Source: Methylosinus sp. C49 | GTDB taxonomy: Bacteria; Pseudomonadota; Alphaproteobacteria; Rhizobiales; Beijerinckiaceae | Reading direction: 5' to 3' | Assembly: GCF_009936375.1 (NCBI RefSeq) | Contig: NZ_AP022335.1 | Coordinates: 114,245-178,244 of the forward strand | DNA length: 64,000 nt | Shown: positions 53,538 to 62,740 of the stretch, in pieces | How positions within the stretch are numbered: position 1 is the stretch's first letter | How the letters are laid out: every line of letters starts with the position of its first letter | The notes under the pieces: model-generated | Told to the model about the DNA's origin: nothing | Database searches by the model: none | The model's input: only the letters and a program-made list of their open reading frames with translations | Program-made: the position numbers and the translations under genes

Positions 53538-55537
53538 GCGACTTTCGCCTCCAACAAGGACTGGTCGGGTGGGGGCGCCGCGGCGAAGAGACAACGCCGC
53601 AGGCCGACCAGAGCGAGCAGCAGGCGCGCGTCGCCGGCGTTTCGCGCCGTCGCCATTGCGCGATCGATCGCGCGCAGAGCGGCCCGAGACGGCCCCGGAG
53701 CTCCGATCTGGAAAGAGCGTGAGAGATGCTTCAGCAACGCGTCGATCCGTCTTCGGCGAGAGCCGACGAGCGTGTTTCGCGAACGGCGCGCATCGAGAAT
53801 ATTCAGCCCGGTTCTCAAATCGCGCAGCGCATCCGGCAATCTACCTTCGACCGCATGGGCGATCGGCGCGAGCAGAAACAGACGATCGAGCATCAAGCCC
53901 ATGAGGCGCACATCGTTTCCCGCGTGCGGGTCGGCCGCCTGAACGAGCGCGTCCCGGTTGGCGCGCGCATAGCGGCGCGCGCGCAATTGCGCGCCGGCGC
54001 GGCGGATCAAGGCCGTCGTGACCGCGGTCAGCGCCATGCCGGCGGACATTGCGAGACTCGTATTCACGAAATTCTCTGCGTCCGCGGAATAGAGCTCCTG
54101 CACGGCCATGGCGGTCGGCGTGACGATGGCCAGCGGCAGACCGATGCGAAAGGTCAGCGGCGAGGCGATGAGCAAGCCGAAGGCGAGGTAGACGGGAGCG
54201 AGCGCCAGCGCCAGCGTCTCGAAATTGTGAATGTGCGGCAAGACGACGAAGAGGTAGACGCCGGCGATCGTCGTGGCGAGGATCGTCCATTTGGCGAAGC
54301 CGGCGATCGACGGAGTGGGATCATCCTGAGATGCGTAGAGGCTTCCGACGATCGCTCCCATCATGGCGGCGACCGAGCCCTCCGGCCACGCCGTGGCGAT
54401 CCAGAATAGGCAGCAGGCGAAAATCGCGCAGGCGAGCGCGAAGGCGGCGTGCAGCGCTGCGCCATGGTCGAGATGACGGACGCGCGCGACGCGCGATTCG
54501 ACCGTGAGGCGCAAGGGCGCCGGCCGAAACGATCCGTCGGCGAGGGCTTTCGTCAACTCCCCGCAGTCGAGCAAAATATCGAGCAGCTCGGCGATGCGCA
54601 GGCAGAGGCTCGCCTCGACGAGCGCGCGCCAGTCGGCGTCAGCGCTCACGACGGCGGCCGCTTCGAGGTCGCGCCGAAGCTCGGCGGCCTCCTTCTCCCT
54701 ATCGATCGCTTCGACGGCAGCGATCAGGGCGCGCGCGCGCGCGACGAGCGAGGAAATGCGCTCCGAGGCGCCGCCGAGGTCGGCGAGCGCGACGCGGCGG
54801 TCGGAAATCGCCGACAGAACGGGAAACAGCATGAGCAAGCGTGGCGTGATGCGACGAACGCGATCGAGCGATCGGCGTTCGACCGCAGCATCGAAGGAGA
54901 GATGTGCGGCGAGCGTCTCGATCTCCGCCACATCGGTCACGAGGCGCAACCAATGCGCGTCGTTCGGCGTGCTCGTTTGTGGGTCGAGCGCGTCGCTGGC
55001 GGCGTCGCGTCCGTGCTGCAGCGAGACATCGAGCCTTTCTGCGACGACGGGACCGACGGAGCGCGGGAAGACGAGGCTCGACACGAGCGAAGCGCAAGCG
55101 ATGCCGACGAGGATCTCTTCGGTTCGCGACAGAGCGAGATCGAAGACCGTCGCCGGCGTGTCGACCGCCGGAAATCCGACGATCGCCGCCGTATAGCCGG
55201 CGAGCATGAACACATAGCCGCGCGGCGTGCGGTCGAGCAGCGCGAGATAGAGGCAAAATCCCGACCAGATCGACATTGCGAGCGCCAGCACGAGCGGGGC
55301 GTCGACCAGATTGGGAACCATCAGAACCGCGCCCGCGGCGCCGATCAATGTGCCCGCGGCCCGATAGACGGCCTTGGACCTGGTCGCGCCGGCGAGCGGC
55401 TGCGAGGCGATATAGACCGACGCCAACGCCCAATAGGGCCGCGGCAGATCGAGCCAGAAGCTGACGGCCAAGGCCAGCATGGCGGCGACGAATGTCTTGA
55501 CCGAGAATAGCCAATGGCTCGAGCCGAAAAATGGCAT
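53534..55537 (-). CDS. FUSC-family transporter (AaeB-like aromatic acid exporter)
   Basis: 667 residues with two blocks of about five to six membrane helices (about 12-150 and 350-490) separated by a cytoplasmic domain, the FUSC layout. 'DLPRPYWALASVYIASQPLA' in the first block is a family hallmark. In E. coli AaeB exports hydroxylated aromatic acids. First of the operon FUSC-DUF1656-HlyD; divergent from tetR with a shared 122-bp promoter region containing a perfect 22-bp palindrome. Confidence 0.92.
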   Translation of the reverse strand: MPFFGSSHWLFSVKTFVAAMLALAVSFWLDLPRPYWALASVYIASQPLAGATRSKAVYRAAGTLIGAAGAVLMVPNLVDAPLVLALAMSIWSGFCLYLALLDRTPRGYVFMLAGYTAAIVGFPAVDTPATVFDLALSRTEEILVGIACASLVSSLVFPRSVGPVVAERLDVSLQHGRDAASDALDPQTSTPNDAHWLRLVTDVAEIETLAAHLSFDAAVERRSLDRVRRITPRLLMLFPVLSAISDRRVALADLGGASERISSLVARARALIAAVEAIDREKEAAELRRDLEAAAVVSADADWRALVEASLCLRIAELLDILLDCGELTKALADGSFRPAPLRLTVESRVARVRHLDHGAALHAAFALACAIFACCLFWIATAWPEGSVAAMMGAIVGSLYASQDDPTPSIAGFAKWTILATTIAGVYLFVVLPHIHNFETLALALAPVYLAFGLLIASPLTFRIGLPLAIVTPTAMAVQELYSADAENFVNTSLAMSAGMALTAVTTALIRRAGAQLRARRYARANRDALVQAADPHAGNDVRLMGLMLDRLFLLAPIAHAVEGRLPDALRDLRTGLNILDARRSRNTLVGSRRRRIDALLKHLSRSFQIGAPGPSRAALRAIDRAMATARNAGDARLLLALVGLRRCLFAAAPPPDQSLLEAKVA

Positions 55538-55600
55538 GAAGGGGTTCCGGATGCGTCGGCGACCGCAGCGAAGCGCTTGCGTCCTGCCGGGCTTTCTATA

Positions 55601-55622
55601 AAAATGACCACATGGTCATTTT
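55601..55622. promoter_or_regulatory. Perfect palindromic operator between FUSC and tetR
   Basis: AAAATGACC-ACAT-GGTCATTTT has 9-bp arms with no mismatch, 38 bp before the tetR start and 64 bp before the FUSC start. It fits a TetR dimer site controlling both directions. Confidence 0.7.
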
Positions 55623-55659
55623 ATGTCAAGCCTCGATCCGGCGGAGAGACACGAGAAAA

Positions 55660-56310
55660 ATGGCGAAGCGCCCGACAAAGACCACGAAGAGCGAGGAACC
55701 GCGGCGGGCCGGGAGAGGGCCGAGCCCGGAGAAGACCGCGCAGACGCGCCGCGTCATCATCGACGCGGCGCTCGGGGAGTTTCTCGAGAATGGCTACGCC
55801 GATACGACGATGGACGGCGTCGCAAGACGCGCGGGCGTCGCCAAGGGCACGTCCTATCGATATTTTCCGGCCAAGGAGGCGCTGTTCGAAGCGGTGGTGC
55901 GGGAGAAGATCGCAGGAGCGCTGATCGACGCCGACCCCGCCAATCGCCGACCCGACGAGCCGGTTTCGACATTCATACGGCGCACCATGCTCGTGTCGAT
56001 ACGCGAGATCGAGCGCAATGGCCGCGCGGCCATCGCGCGGCTCGTGCTCGTCGAGGGCGCGCGATTTCCCGAGATGACGGAGATCTACCGACGCGTGATG
56101 TTCGAGCCGCTCTTGAATCAGATCCGCGCTTTGGCCGCGACCGCGCGAGCCAGAGGAGAGCTGCGCCGTCCCGAGCTCGAGAACTATCCTCATCTGCTCA
56201 TCGCGCCGATCTGGTTCGTGATCATTCACAATGGTCTGCTCGACCGCGCCCACCCTCTGGACATCGGCGATCTTTTCGAAGCGCATCTCGATCTCGTTTT
56301 CGACGCGTGA
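55660..56310 (+). CDS. TetR-family regulator of the FUSC efflux operon
   Basis: 216 residues from the ATG at 55660; a longer frame from 55612 would begin inside the palindrome. A basic N-terminal tail, then helix-turn-helix 'TTMDGVARRAGVAKGTSYRY' and a C-terminal ligand domain with 'LVLVEGARFPEMTEIYRRVM', common in TetR_C regulators. Divergent from the efflux operon it probably represses. Confidence 0.92.
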   Translation: MAKRPTKTTKSEEPRRAGRGPSPEKTAQTRRVIIDAALGEFLENGYADTTMDGVARRAGVAKGTSYRYFPAKEALFEAVVREKIAGALIDADPANRRPDEPVSTFIRRTMLVSIREIERNGRAAIARLVLVEGARFPEMTEIYRRVMFEPLLNQIRALAATARARGELRRPELENYPHLLIAPIWFVIIHNGLLDRAHPLDIGDLFEAHLDLVFDA

Positions 56311-56624
56311 AGCGGCGCGACGCGCGCGCCTGGCTGTCGGCCATTCTTCTCATTTAGAAATTTTCACGGCGTCGAGCAGAGGCTGTCCTGCGGCTCGATC
56401 GTCCGACGACAGCCGCAGCTGTCGCAAAATTGCGACAATCGGAAGCGCGTCGCATTTTCGTGATCTGGCGCGCCACGATCATTCGATGAATATCGATCCT
56501 CGAGCGGCGTCGCATGCGGCCGCTGCATGAGCGCGCGGCGGGCGGCGAACGGCTTCCCGGGCTCGGCGCCGTCCGTCGCGCATGAAGCGCAAGCGAGAAA
56601 AAAACCGGCTGCGGAGGAAATGAA
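56311..56624. other. 314-bp upstream region of the xoxF-like gene
   Basis: No reading frame worth calling. It contains the perfect dyad at 56420-56437 listed separately and, just before the ATG, a strong GGAGG ribosome site. I looked for a -24/-12 sigma-54 promoter and saw none that fits. Confidence 0.45.
56420..56437. promoter_or_regulatory. Perfect dyad TGTCGC-N6-GCGACA upstream of the xoxF-like gene
   Basis: TGTCGCAA-AA-TTGCGACA, 8-bp arms, about 188 bp before the start codon. The layout resembles upstream sites of Fis-type HTH activators of alcohol-oxidation genes. It could also act as a terminator for tetR, but no T-run follows. Confidence 0.45.
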
Positions 56625-58529
56625 ATGCAGATGAGGAAACTTCGACTGTCGATGTCGGTCGGCGCGCTCGCGCTCGCGACGAGCGGCGCCTTTGCGGACA
56701 CATTGCTCGACCTGCAGAAGGATCCGCGCCAATGGGTGTCGCCGACAGGCGATTACGCCAATCTTCGGCATTCGGCGTTGAAGCAGATCACCACGGCGAA
56801 TGTGCACAAGCTCGCAGTCGACTGGCAATTCTCGACGGGCGTCTTGCGCGGACACGAGGGCGCTCCTCTCGTCATTCACGATGTGACGATTCCCGCCGTG
56901 ATCGAGAAAGACGGCAAGACGACCAAAGCAGCCTATGTCACCGACGTGATGTATCTGCACACGCCCTTTCCCAACAATGTCTATGCGCTCGACCTGAGAG
57001 ATCCCGATCACAAGGTGCTCTGGAAATACACGCCGCAGCAGGACGCCTCGGTCGTTCCCGTGATGTGCTGCGACACGGTCAATCGCGGCTTGGCCTATGG
57101 CGACGGCAAGATCTTCCTCGCCCAAGCCGATACGACACTCGTCGCGCTCGACGCAGCGACGGGCGCGTCTTCCGGCGAGGGCAAGGACAAGCCGATCTGG
57201 TCCGTCAAATTCGGCGATCCGTCGAAGGGCGAGACCTCCACGGCGGCGCCGCATGTGTTCAAGGACAAGGTGCTCGTCGGCAACGCCGGCGGCGAATATG
57301 GCGTGCGTGGCCATATCTCCGCCTATGATGTGAAGACCGGCGCGCTATTGTGGCGCGGCTATTCCACCGGGCCGGACCAAGACACATTGATCGACCCCGA
57401 GAAGACGACGCATCTCGGCAAGCCGGTCGGCAAGGACTCCGGGATCAACACTTGGCAAGGCGATCAGTGGAAGCTCGGCGGCGGCACGACATGGGGCTGG
57501 TATAGCTACGACCCCGAGCTCAATCTCGTCTATTATGGCTCCGGCAATCCCTCGACATGGAATCCCATTCAGCGCCCTGGCGACAATCGCTGGTCTATGA
57601 CTTTGTGGGCGCGTGATCTCGACACGGGCAAGGCGCGATGGGTCTATCAGACGACGCCGCACGACCAATGGGATTATGACGCGGTCAACGAGCTGCTGCT
57701 CGTCGATCAGGAGATCGAGGGAAAGAAGCGCAAGACCGCCGTTCACTTCGATCGCAACGGCTTCGGCTACACGCTCGATCGCACCAATGGGGAATTGCTC
57801 GTCGCCGCGAAATTCGATCCCGCCGTCAATTGGGCGACGAAGATCGATCTCGACAAAACGTCGAAGACCTATGGCCGTCCGATTCTCGACGAGCGCTTCT
57901 CGACCGAGGCGCATGGCGAGGACGAGACGACGCGCGGCGCCTGTCCGACGACGCTCGGCTCCAAGGACGAGCAGCCCGCGAGCTATGATCCGAATACGGG
58001 CCTCTTCCTCGTGCCGACCAATCACGTCTGCATGGATTTCGAGCCGTTCCGAGTCAGCTATTCGGCCGGACAGCCCTATGTCGGCGCGACGGTCGAGATG
58101 TTCCCCGCCGATCGCGACAAGGGCGAGACGCATACGGGCAATTTCATCGCCTGGGACGCCAAGACCGGCAAGATCGTGTGGGCGAACAAGGAGCAATTCT
58201 CCGTCTGGTCCGGCGCGGTCACGACGGATGGCGGCGTGACTTTCTACGGCACGCTCGAGGGCTATCTGAAGGCGGTCGACACAAAGACCGGCAAGGAGCT
58301 GTTCCGACGCAAGACGCCGTCCGGCATCATCGGCAATGTCATCACCTATGAGGTCGGCGGGAAGCAATATGTCGCGGTGCTTTCGGGCGTCGGCGGCTGG
58401 GCGGGAATCGGCCTCGCGGCAGGATTGACGAAGAGCAGCGACGGTCTCGGCGCCGTCGGCAATTATCGTAGCCTGTCGAATTATACGGCGCTCGGCGGCG
58501 TGCTCACCGTGTTCGCCCTGCCAGAATGA
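56625..58529 (+). CDS. xoxF: Lanthanide-dependent XoxF-type methanol dehydrogenase (PQQ)
   Basis: 634 residues with a Sec signal (about 1-25, ending GAFAD); a periplasmic eight-bladed PQQ quinoprotein oxidising methanol or a related alcohol to aldehyde and passing electrons to a cytochrome c. The vicinal disulfide C148-C149 is in '[12 protein letters not shown]'. The metal and catalytic region '[11 protein letters not shown]' has catalytic D350 and a second Asp at D352; that second Asp is the mark of Ln-binding XoxF (calcium-type MxaF has Ala there). '[20 protein letters not shown]' and '[20 protein letters not shown]' also match. It stands alone: no xoxG, xoxJ or PQQ genes are adjacent. GGAGG precedes the ATG. 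Confidence 0.93.
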   Translation: MQMRKLRLSMSVGALALATSGAFADTLLDLQKDPRQWVSPTGDYANLRHSALKQITTANVHKLAVDWQFSTGVLRGHEGAPLVIHDVTIPAVIEKDGKTTKAAYVTDVMYLHTPFPNNVYALDLRDPDHKVLWKYTPQQDASVVPVMCCDTVNRGLAYGDGKIFLAQADTTLVALDAATGASSGEGKDKPIWSVKFGDPSKGETSTAAPHVFKDKVLVGNAGGEYGVRGHISAYDVKTGALLWRGYSTGPDQDTLIDPEKTTHLGKPVGKDSGINTWQGDQWKLGGGTTWGWYSYDPELNLVYYGSGNPSTWNPIQRPGDNRWSMTLWARDLDTGKARWVYQTTPHDQWDYDAVNELLLVDQEIEGKKRKTAVHFDRNGFGYTLDRTNGELLVAAKFDPAVNWATKIDLDKTSKTYGRPILDERFSTEAHGEDETTRGACPTTLGSKDEQPASYDPNTGLFLVPTNHVCMDFEPFRVSYSAGQPYVGATVEMFPADRDKGETHTGNFIAWDAKTGKIVWANKEQFSVWSGAVTTDGGVTFYGTLEGYLKAVDTKTGKELFRRKTPSGIIGNVITYEVGGKQYVAVLSGVGGWAGIGLAAGLTKSSDGLGAVGNYRSLSNYTALGGVLTVFALPE

Positions 58530-58535
58530 GCGCAT

Positions 58536-58571
58536 GCGCGCGGCGCGCCTTCTCGATGGCGCGCCGCGTGC
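58536..58571 (+). terminator. Strong hairpin after the xoxF-like gene
   Basis: GCGCGCGGCGCGCC (58536-58549) and GGCGCGCCGCGTGC (58558-58571) pair over 14 bases with one mismatch, loop TTCTCGAT, 6 bp after the stop. No T-run, as is common in high-GC genomes. Confidence 0.65.
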
Positions 58572-58728
58572 GTCGGCGGACCCCACGGAAGCTCGTCCGA
58601 AGTTCACGCTGGCGGCGTCGTCTCGCGTGAAGCGCCCGTAATCGCACGCTCTCCGAGCTGAACGCGCATTTGCGCAAGAGCGCCGAGCGAACCGTCGCCG
58701 TTTTGATGCTGAACCGAAACACATTCCC

Positions 58729-58863
58729 GAGCTCGAGCGCTTCCGGTTGCAATTGAACGTCAACAATCTGCTCGACAGGCGGCACATCGTCTGCACTGCG
58801 ACGACGAATTGCCAATGGGGCGCGGAGCGCTCGATCATCGGGACGTTGTTCTATCGTTGGTGA
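58729..58863 (+). pseudogene. C-terminal relic of a TonB-dependent receptor
   Basis: The frame ending at the TGA at 58861-58863 reads 'FRLQLNVNNLLDRRHIV' and 'CQWGAERSIIGTLFYRW', the last two barrel strands of a TonB siderophore receptor with terminal aromatic residue. Only about 45 codons remain and nothing upstream, where the xoxF terminator lies, belongs to the receptor. It cannot make a functional protein. Confidence 0.8.
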
Positions 58864-59270
58864 ACGTGGCGCCGCGATCGAAGCACGCCCAACGATCATC
58901 CGGTCCCCGGGCGAGACACCGAAGGTGGTGGAATTTCTTTGAACGCGAGTTCTACGACGCTCGATCGTTCAGGCGCCGTCTCACTTTGGTGGTCGTTCGC
59001 ATATTGAATTGGGTTGAGGTCGGGAATTACCGCGCCACCGTGGGTCACGCGATCTTTTCCAACAGCGATCGAGAAGGGCCGCCTTCATTATTCGAAGACA
59101 GCGTCGTGCATATATTCTTAAGATTGCGTTCGACGGCGCGCGAGCCGGCGAGTTCAGGAAAGATATCGATATGCCGAAGCGTCCCGCGGCGAGCTTGTCT
59201 CGCCGAGCGCCACGCGACATCTCGGCGTGCGAACTCGCCCTCTTGGAACGCCCTGAAGGCGGCCGAGGCG
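58864..59270. other. 407-bp stretch with no recognised gene
   Basis: Between the receptor relic and the terminator of the NmrA-type gene. Frames on both strands are short and Arg-rich. A moderately A+T-rich patch near 58980-59130 is probably noncoding. Confidence 0.35.
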
Positions 59271-59297
59271 CCGGCTCGGCGTTTCTCGCCGAGCCGG
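59271..59297 (-). terminator. Perfect 11-bp hairpin after the NmrA-type gene
   Basis: CCGGCTCGGCG-TTTCT-CGCCGAGCCGG, 14 bp past the stop on the minus strand. A mutated form of the same hairpin follows the truncated copy at 36.27 kb, showing that the duplicated block included it. Confidence 0.65.
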
Positions 59298-59310
59298 AAT
59301 TGCGTTTCGA

Positions 59311-60150
59311 TCAACCGAGGAACTTCGCCCGATTGTCGGCGGCGTAGACAGCGAGGCTGCGGGCGGGCTTGCCCGTCAGCTCTTGGACGTCGTCGGTGAC
59401 GGCGGCGGTCCATCCTTTCCGCGCCATGGCGAACAGATCGGCGAGATGCGCAGCGTAATCCTCCGGCATGCCGGCGCCGGTGAGAATCGCGATGAACTGC
59501 GTGTCCGAGACCGGATCATATTCGACCGGCCTGCCGATCGCCTTCGCCAGAATTGCCGCAGCCTCGGCGTAGCCGAGCGCCTCGGGGCCGGTGAGCGTGA
59601 ATCCCCGCCCGTCGAATCTCGAGGAGGTCAACGCCGCAAAGGCGCTATCGGCGATATCGCGTGTGTCGACGAAGGACGATTTGCTGTCCCCCGCAGGCAC
59701 GGCGACGATTCCATGACGAATGGCGGGGAGCCAGAAGGTGTGGAAATTGTCCGAGAACCAATTGGGGCGGAGGATGGTGAAAGGCGCGCCCGCTCCTTCG
59801 AGCACGAGCTCGGCGCGACGATAGGGGCTGGTCGGATCGTTTTCGACGCCATAAGCGGTTTGAAACACGATCTTCACCTGCCGATCCGCGGCGAAGCGAA
59901 TGAACGGCTCGAGGAACTCGACGTTATTCAGCCGCCCAGCTGGAATAATCAGGAAGGCGCGATCGACGTCTTCGAAAGCGGCCGGATAAGTCGAGGATTC
60001 GGTCAGATCGAAGCGAACGACTTCCGCTCTGGCCACGGGTCTTCCCGAGCGCGAGGCGGCCTTCACGGCATGGCCGTTGGCGAGGAGCCTCTCGACGAGA
60101 TAGGCGCCGGTGTTGCCCGTCGCGCCGGTGACGAGGATTTTCTTGGACAT
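59311..60150 (-). CDS. NmrA/YtfG-type NAD(P)H-binding reductase
   Basis: 279 residues from the ATG at 60150. 'KILVTGATGNTGAYLVERLL' is the atypical-SDR nucleotide-binding loop, 'VKAASRSGRP' the second strand; 'VFQTAYGVENDPTSPYRRAE' and 'TILRPNWFSDNFHTFW' are typical of NmrA-like and QOR2-like (YtfG) enzymes, which bind NADPH and reduce quinones or sense redox state. No SDR-type YxxxK catalytic motif is apparent. A partial copy lies at 35.7 kb. It may follow the DoxX and exported-protein genes on one leftward mRNA, though 392 bp separate it from the latter. Confidence 0.87.
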   Translation of the reverse strand: MSKKILVTGATGNTGAYLVERLLANGHAVKAASRSGRPVARAEVVRFDLTESSTYPAAFEDVDRAFLIIPAGRLNNVEFLEPFIRFAADRQVKIVFQTAYGVENDPTSPYRRAELVLEGAGAPFTILRPNWFSDNFHTFWLPAIRHGIVAVPAGDSKSSFVDTRDIADSAFAALTSSRFDGRGFTLTGPEALGYAEAAAILAKAIGRPVEYDPVSDTQFIAILTGAGMPEDYAAHLADLFAMARKGWTAAVTDDVQELTGKPARSLAVYAADNRAKFLG

Positions 60151-60542
60151 TTGCATCATTCCATGAGCTTGCGATGCGCAGCGACACGTGCGGAGCCATG
60201 CCGAAAGTCTCACGACTCTCGCGCTGCTGCGGGATCATGTCGGAAGGGAAGCGGGTTACGCCTGTCGATGCGCCGAGACGGAGCGATCGCGCTCATGGTC
60301 GCGTTGCGCGGACTCAGCAGCCGAGAGTCCGGGACTGGATCGATGGAATTTCAGGAGTTTCATGCGGACACACCTTTCCTGTCGTTTGGAAAGGGATGTG
60401 TCGGAAGGGGCTCGATGACGAGCGCACCTAATTACGAGCGTGTAAGCGCCACCCGGACTACCAACCGGGCCGTGACTTTCACACATCCACGCTCAAAGCG
60501 TCTCACAGAAGCGTCTCTGCGTCAACTTTTCGCAATTTGTCT
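60151..60542. other. 392-bp gap with one clear hairpin
   Basis: Between the NmrA-type gene start and the stop of the exported protein. At 60367-60402 GACACACCTTTCC pairs with GGAAAGG-(GA)-TGTGTC (13 pairs, 2-nt bulge), possibly a terminator of the exported-protein gene. No reading frame here looks real. Confidence 0.45.
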
Positions 60543-61190
60543 TCACGTCAGGCTCCTCTTCATCGCTATCGGACGGCGCCGAAGATAGAGGAAGAAGGCC
60601 ACGGCTACGCCGACCATCTGCAGGACATAGACCGGCAGCAAGCGCATGAAGGTCATGCCGACCGAGAAGGGAAACCGTGAAACCCAGTGCTCGCCGTGGT
60701 CGCCCGTGACGGTGACGATCCCGACGAAATAGCCGGCGTCTGGAAAAACATGCTCGAAATTGATGGTCCCGGTCGGATAGACCCGAGGCGATTTGTAAGC
60801 GACGGTGACGGCGTCGATGTCTTCCTTCTCTTCGCGGCCGGTGTCCTTGACGATACGAATCCCGATCGCCATGCCGCGCAGTTCATCCTGTTCTGCGTCC
60901 AGCGCGATGATCGCGTGGCCTGTCGACGGAATATCGAGGCAGTACTCCGAGCGCGAGGCGTCCGGCGAGTAGCTGGCGAGATTCATGACGTCGGGACCGA
61001 CAAAAATCTGGCATCGGCTTTCCCATTTCGCGCCATGGGCGGACGCCGGAGCGATAAAGGCTGGAGATGTCAACAGCAAAATGGCTGCGCCGGCCAGGGC
61101 TCGAACGAGCGACTGAGAGGGACGCGTCCGCGTCGACGGCCGGGAACGGACGCGGGCGCCTTTGGAGGTCAGGATTCGTCCGCGAGGCAT
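60543..61190 (-). CDS. Exported, C-terminally anchored protein of unknown function; predicted mature end starts with His
   Basis: 215 residues. I do not recognise the family. Signal peptide about 28-51 ends 'APASA', so cleavage would leave 'HGAKWESRCQ' at the N-terminus. The body (about 52-180) looks like a beta-sandwich ('FEHVFPDAGYFVGIVTVTGD', 'EHWVSRFPFSVG') with two Cys, and a transmembrane helix at about 185-203 is followed by a basic tail. It resembles in layout small copper-handling proteins (CopC-, YtkA-like) whose N-terminal His binds copper, but this is inference. Lies between DoxX and NmrA-type genes, same strand. Confidence 0.6.
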   Translation of the reverse strand: MPRGRILTSKGARVRSRPSTRTRPSQSLVRALAGAAILLLTSPAFIAPASAHGAKWESRCQIFVGPDVMNLASYSPDASRSEYCLDIPSTGHAIIALDAEQDELRGMAIGIRIVKDTGREEKEDIDAVTVAYKSPRVYPTGTINFEHVFPDAGYFVGIVTVTGDHGEHWVSRFPFSVGMTFMRLLPVYVLQMVGVAVAFFLYLRRRPIAMKRSLT

Positions 61191-61311
61191 GTCGTCGATC
61201 GTCCTTCTTCGCTTTCTGATGGGGAGGCCTGCGATTGAGTGGGCCCCGCATTCTGCAGCAAAATGTGATCCGGCTGCAACCTACAGCCGCGCTAGAGTCG
61301 ATGGCGGCGCC

Positions 61312-61749
61312 TCACCTGCCGCGCGACGCGACAGGCGGCCGCCTGATCCAGCCCCACAGCACGAACAGCGATAGGCCGAGGAGAGGAAGATTCATCGACA
61401 AAGCGTTCGTCTCGCCGCGCATGATATGGAAGCCGATCGCCAAGACTTGGATGATGGAAAATCCCGCCGCAGCGAGCGGCGTGAGGCCCGGCTCGACGCC
61501 GATCAATGCGGGCAGGACGATTCCGACCGCGCCCGCCAGCTCAGAATAGCCGATGAAGCGCAGCAGCCAGAACGGAATGTCGGTTGCATAGGCGACGCCC
61601 ATCGTCGCCAACGCCTCGGGCGTTGCAATGCTCTTCATCGCGCCTGCGGCTCCGTATAGAAGCGAGAGCAGAATCTGCGCGATCCAGAGAGTCGCTCGCC
61701 AGCCCAGAGACGGGCGAACGGCGCTTGTCGCGGCTCCAGCTTCAGTCAT
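61312..61749 (-). CDS. DoxX-family membrane protein
   Basis: 145 residues from the ATG at 61749, preceded by GGAGA. Four membrane helices; 'LLSLLYGAAGAMKSIATPEA' and 'LRFIGYSELAGAVGIVLPAL' are typical DoxX/DoxD-like segments. Follows the pirin gene by 52 bp in the same direction; together with pirin and ferredoxin it forms an operon under a divergent LysR gene. A paralogue is at 45476 and a broken copy at 29988. Confidence 0.87.
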   Translation of the reverse strand: MTEAGAATSAVRPSLGWRATLWIAQILLSLLYGAAGAMKSIATPEALATMGVAYATDIPFWLLRFIGYSELAGAVGIVLPALIGVEPGLTPLAAAGFSIIQVLAIGFHIMRGETNALSMNLPLLGLSLFVLWGWIRRPPVASRGR

Positions 61750-61801
61750 GAGATTTCTCCTTTGCTTTGTGAGGGATTTGCGGCGGACGAACCGCATGCG
61801 T

Positions 61802-62689
61802 TCACGCCCGTTCGATGGACGCTTCGTTCGAGGGCGCTCGAATCTTCGCCATGGGCGTCAATCGGCCCATCTCGCCGGCTCGATAGCGCGCGAAGGCGGC
61901 GTCGATCTGCGATTGCTCGTTCATGATGAACGGCGCTTGCTCGACGACCTGCTCGCGGATTTCTGCGCCCGAGAGGATCAGCAGACGGGCGGGACGCAGC
62001 GCCTCGAGAGCCGCCGTCATGTCGTCGCCGCGCAGAGTGACGGCCTGCTCTTCAGCGAGTCGTCGTTCGTCGCCTTCGACGCGCACGAGGATTTCGCCGT
62101 GAAGAACATAGACGAGCGCATTGTGGCCGGCCGCGACGTCGAATGAGAATCCTCGATGCAGCTCGACGTCCAGCAGGCGGAAAGGCTCGACTGGAACGAG
62201 CGGCGACGAGAGTCCTTCGAAGGATCCGACGATCACGCGTACATGGTCGCCTTCGGCGTTACGCCATCCTGGCGCTCCATCTCTTTCGAGATGGAGGACA
62301 TGTGGCGTCGTCAGCTTGCGGCTCGAGCTCGCGTTCACAAAAATCTGCACGCCATGAAGCTCACGACCCGCTTCGGACGGCGCCTCCTCATGGATCAAGC
62401 CGCTCCCCGCCTGCGTCCAGACGATTCCACCCGGGCCGATCACGAGATCGTCGCCGAGCGAGGTGCGGCTGCGCACACCTCCATCCGAATCCGGGAGCAC
62501 ATAGGTGACGGCGGCAAAGCCGGCGTGCGGATGCGGCGGAAACGGCGACGCTCTCACGCGAAAGTGGTCCAGCAACATGACGGGAGAGGCCGCGACGCCG
62601 CGCGCGCCGCAATCGACGCTGCTGACGGAAAGGCCGAGGCCGAGGGTCCGTGTCGTCGCGGGGACGACGCGAGAAACGCGAGTAGACAT
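61802..62689 (-). CDS. Pirin-family bicupin protein
   Basis: 295 residues from the ATG at 62689, preceded by AAGGA at 8 bp. 'PFPPHPHAGFAAVTYVL' and 'GSGLIHEEAP' carry the metal ligands (HPH, a later His, Glu) of the N-terminal cupin; a second cupin with 'HNALVYVLHGEILV' follows. Pirins bind iron or another metal and some are quercetin dioxygenases or redox regulators. It lies in a DoxX-pirin-ferredoxin operon. The enzymatic role here is unknown. Confidence 0.92.
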   Translation of the reverse strand: MSTRVSRVVPATTRTLGLGLSVSSVDCGARGVAASPVMLLDHFRVRASPFPPHPHAGFAAVTYVLPDSDGGVRSRTSLGDDLVIGPGGIVWTQAGSGLIHEEAPSEAGRELHGVQIFVNASSSRKLTTPHVLHLERDGAPGWRNAEGDHVRVIVGSFEGLSSPLVPVEPFRLLDVELHRGFSFDVAAGHNALVYVLHGEILVRVEGDERRLAEEQAVTLRGDDMTAALEALRPARLLILSGAEIREQVVEQAPFIMNEQSQIDAAFARYRAGEMGRLTPMAKIRAPSNEASIERA

Positions 62690-62740
62690 AGCAGGGTCCT
62701 TTGCCATTCTCGGGCGGCGGAGCGAAAAGCGCTTCCGCGT

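Noticed and set aside
56438..56624. Sigma-54 promoter for the xoxF-like gene
   Set aside because: No GG-N10-GC element with reasonable flanking match was found between the dyad and the start codon.
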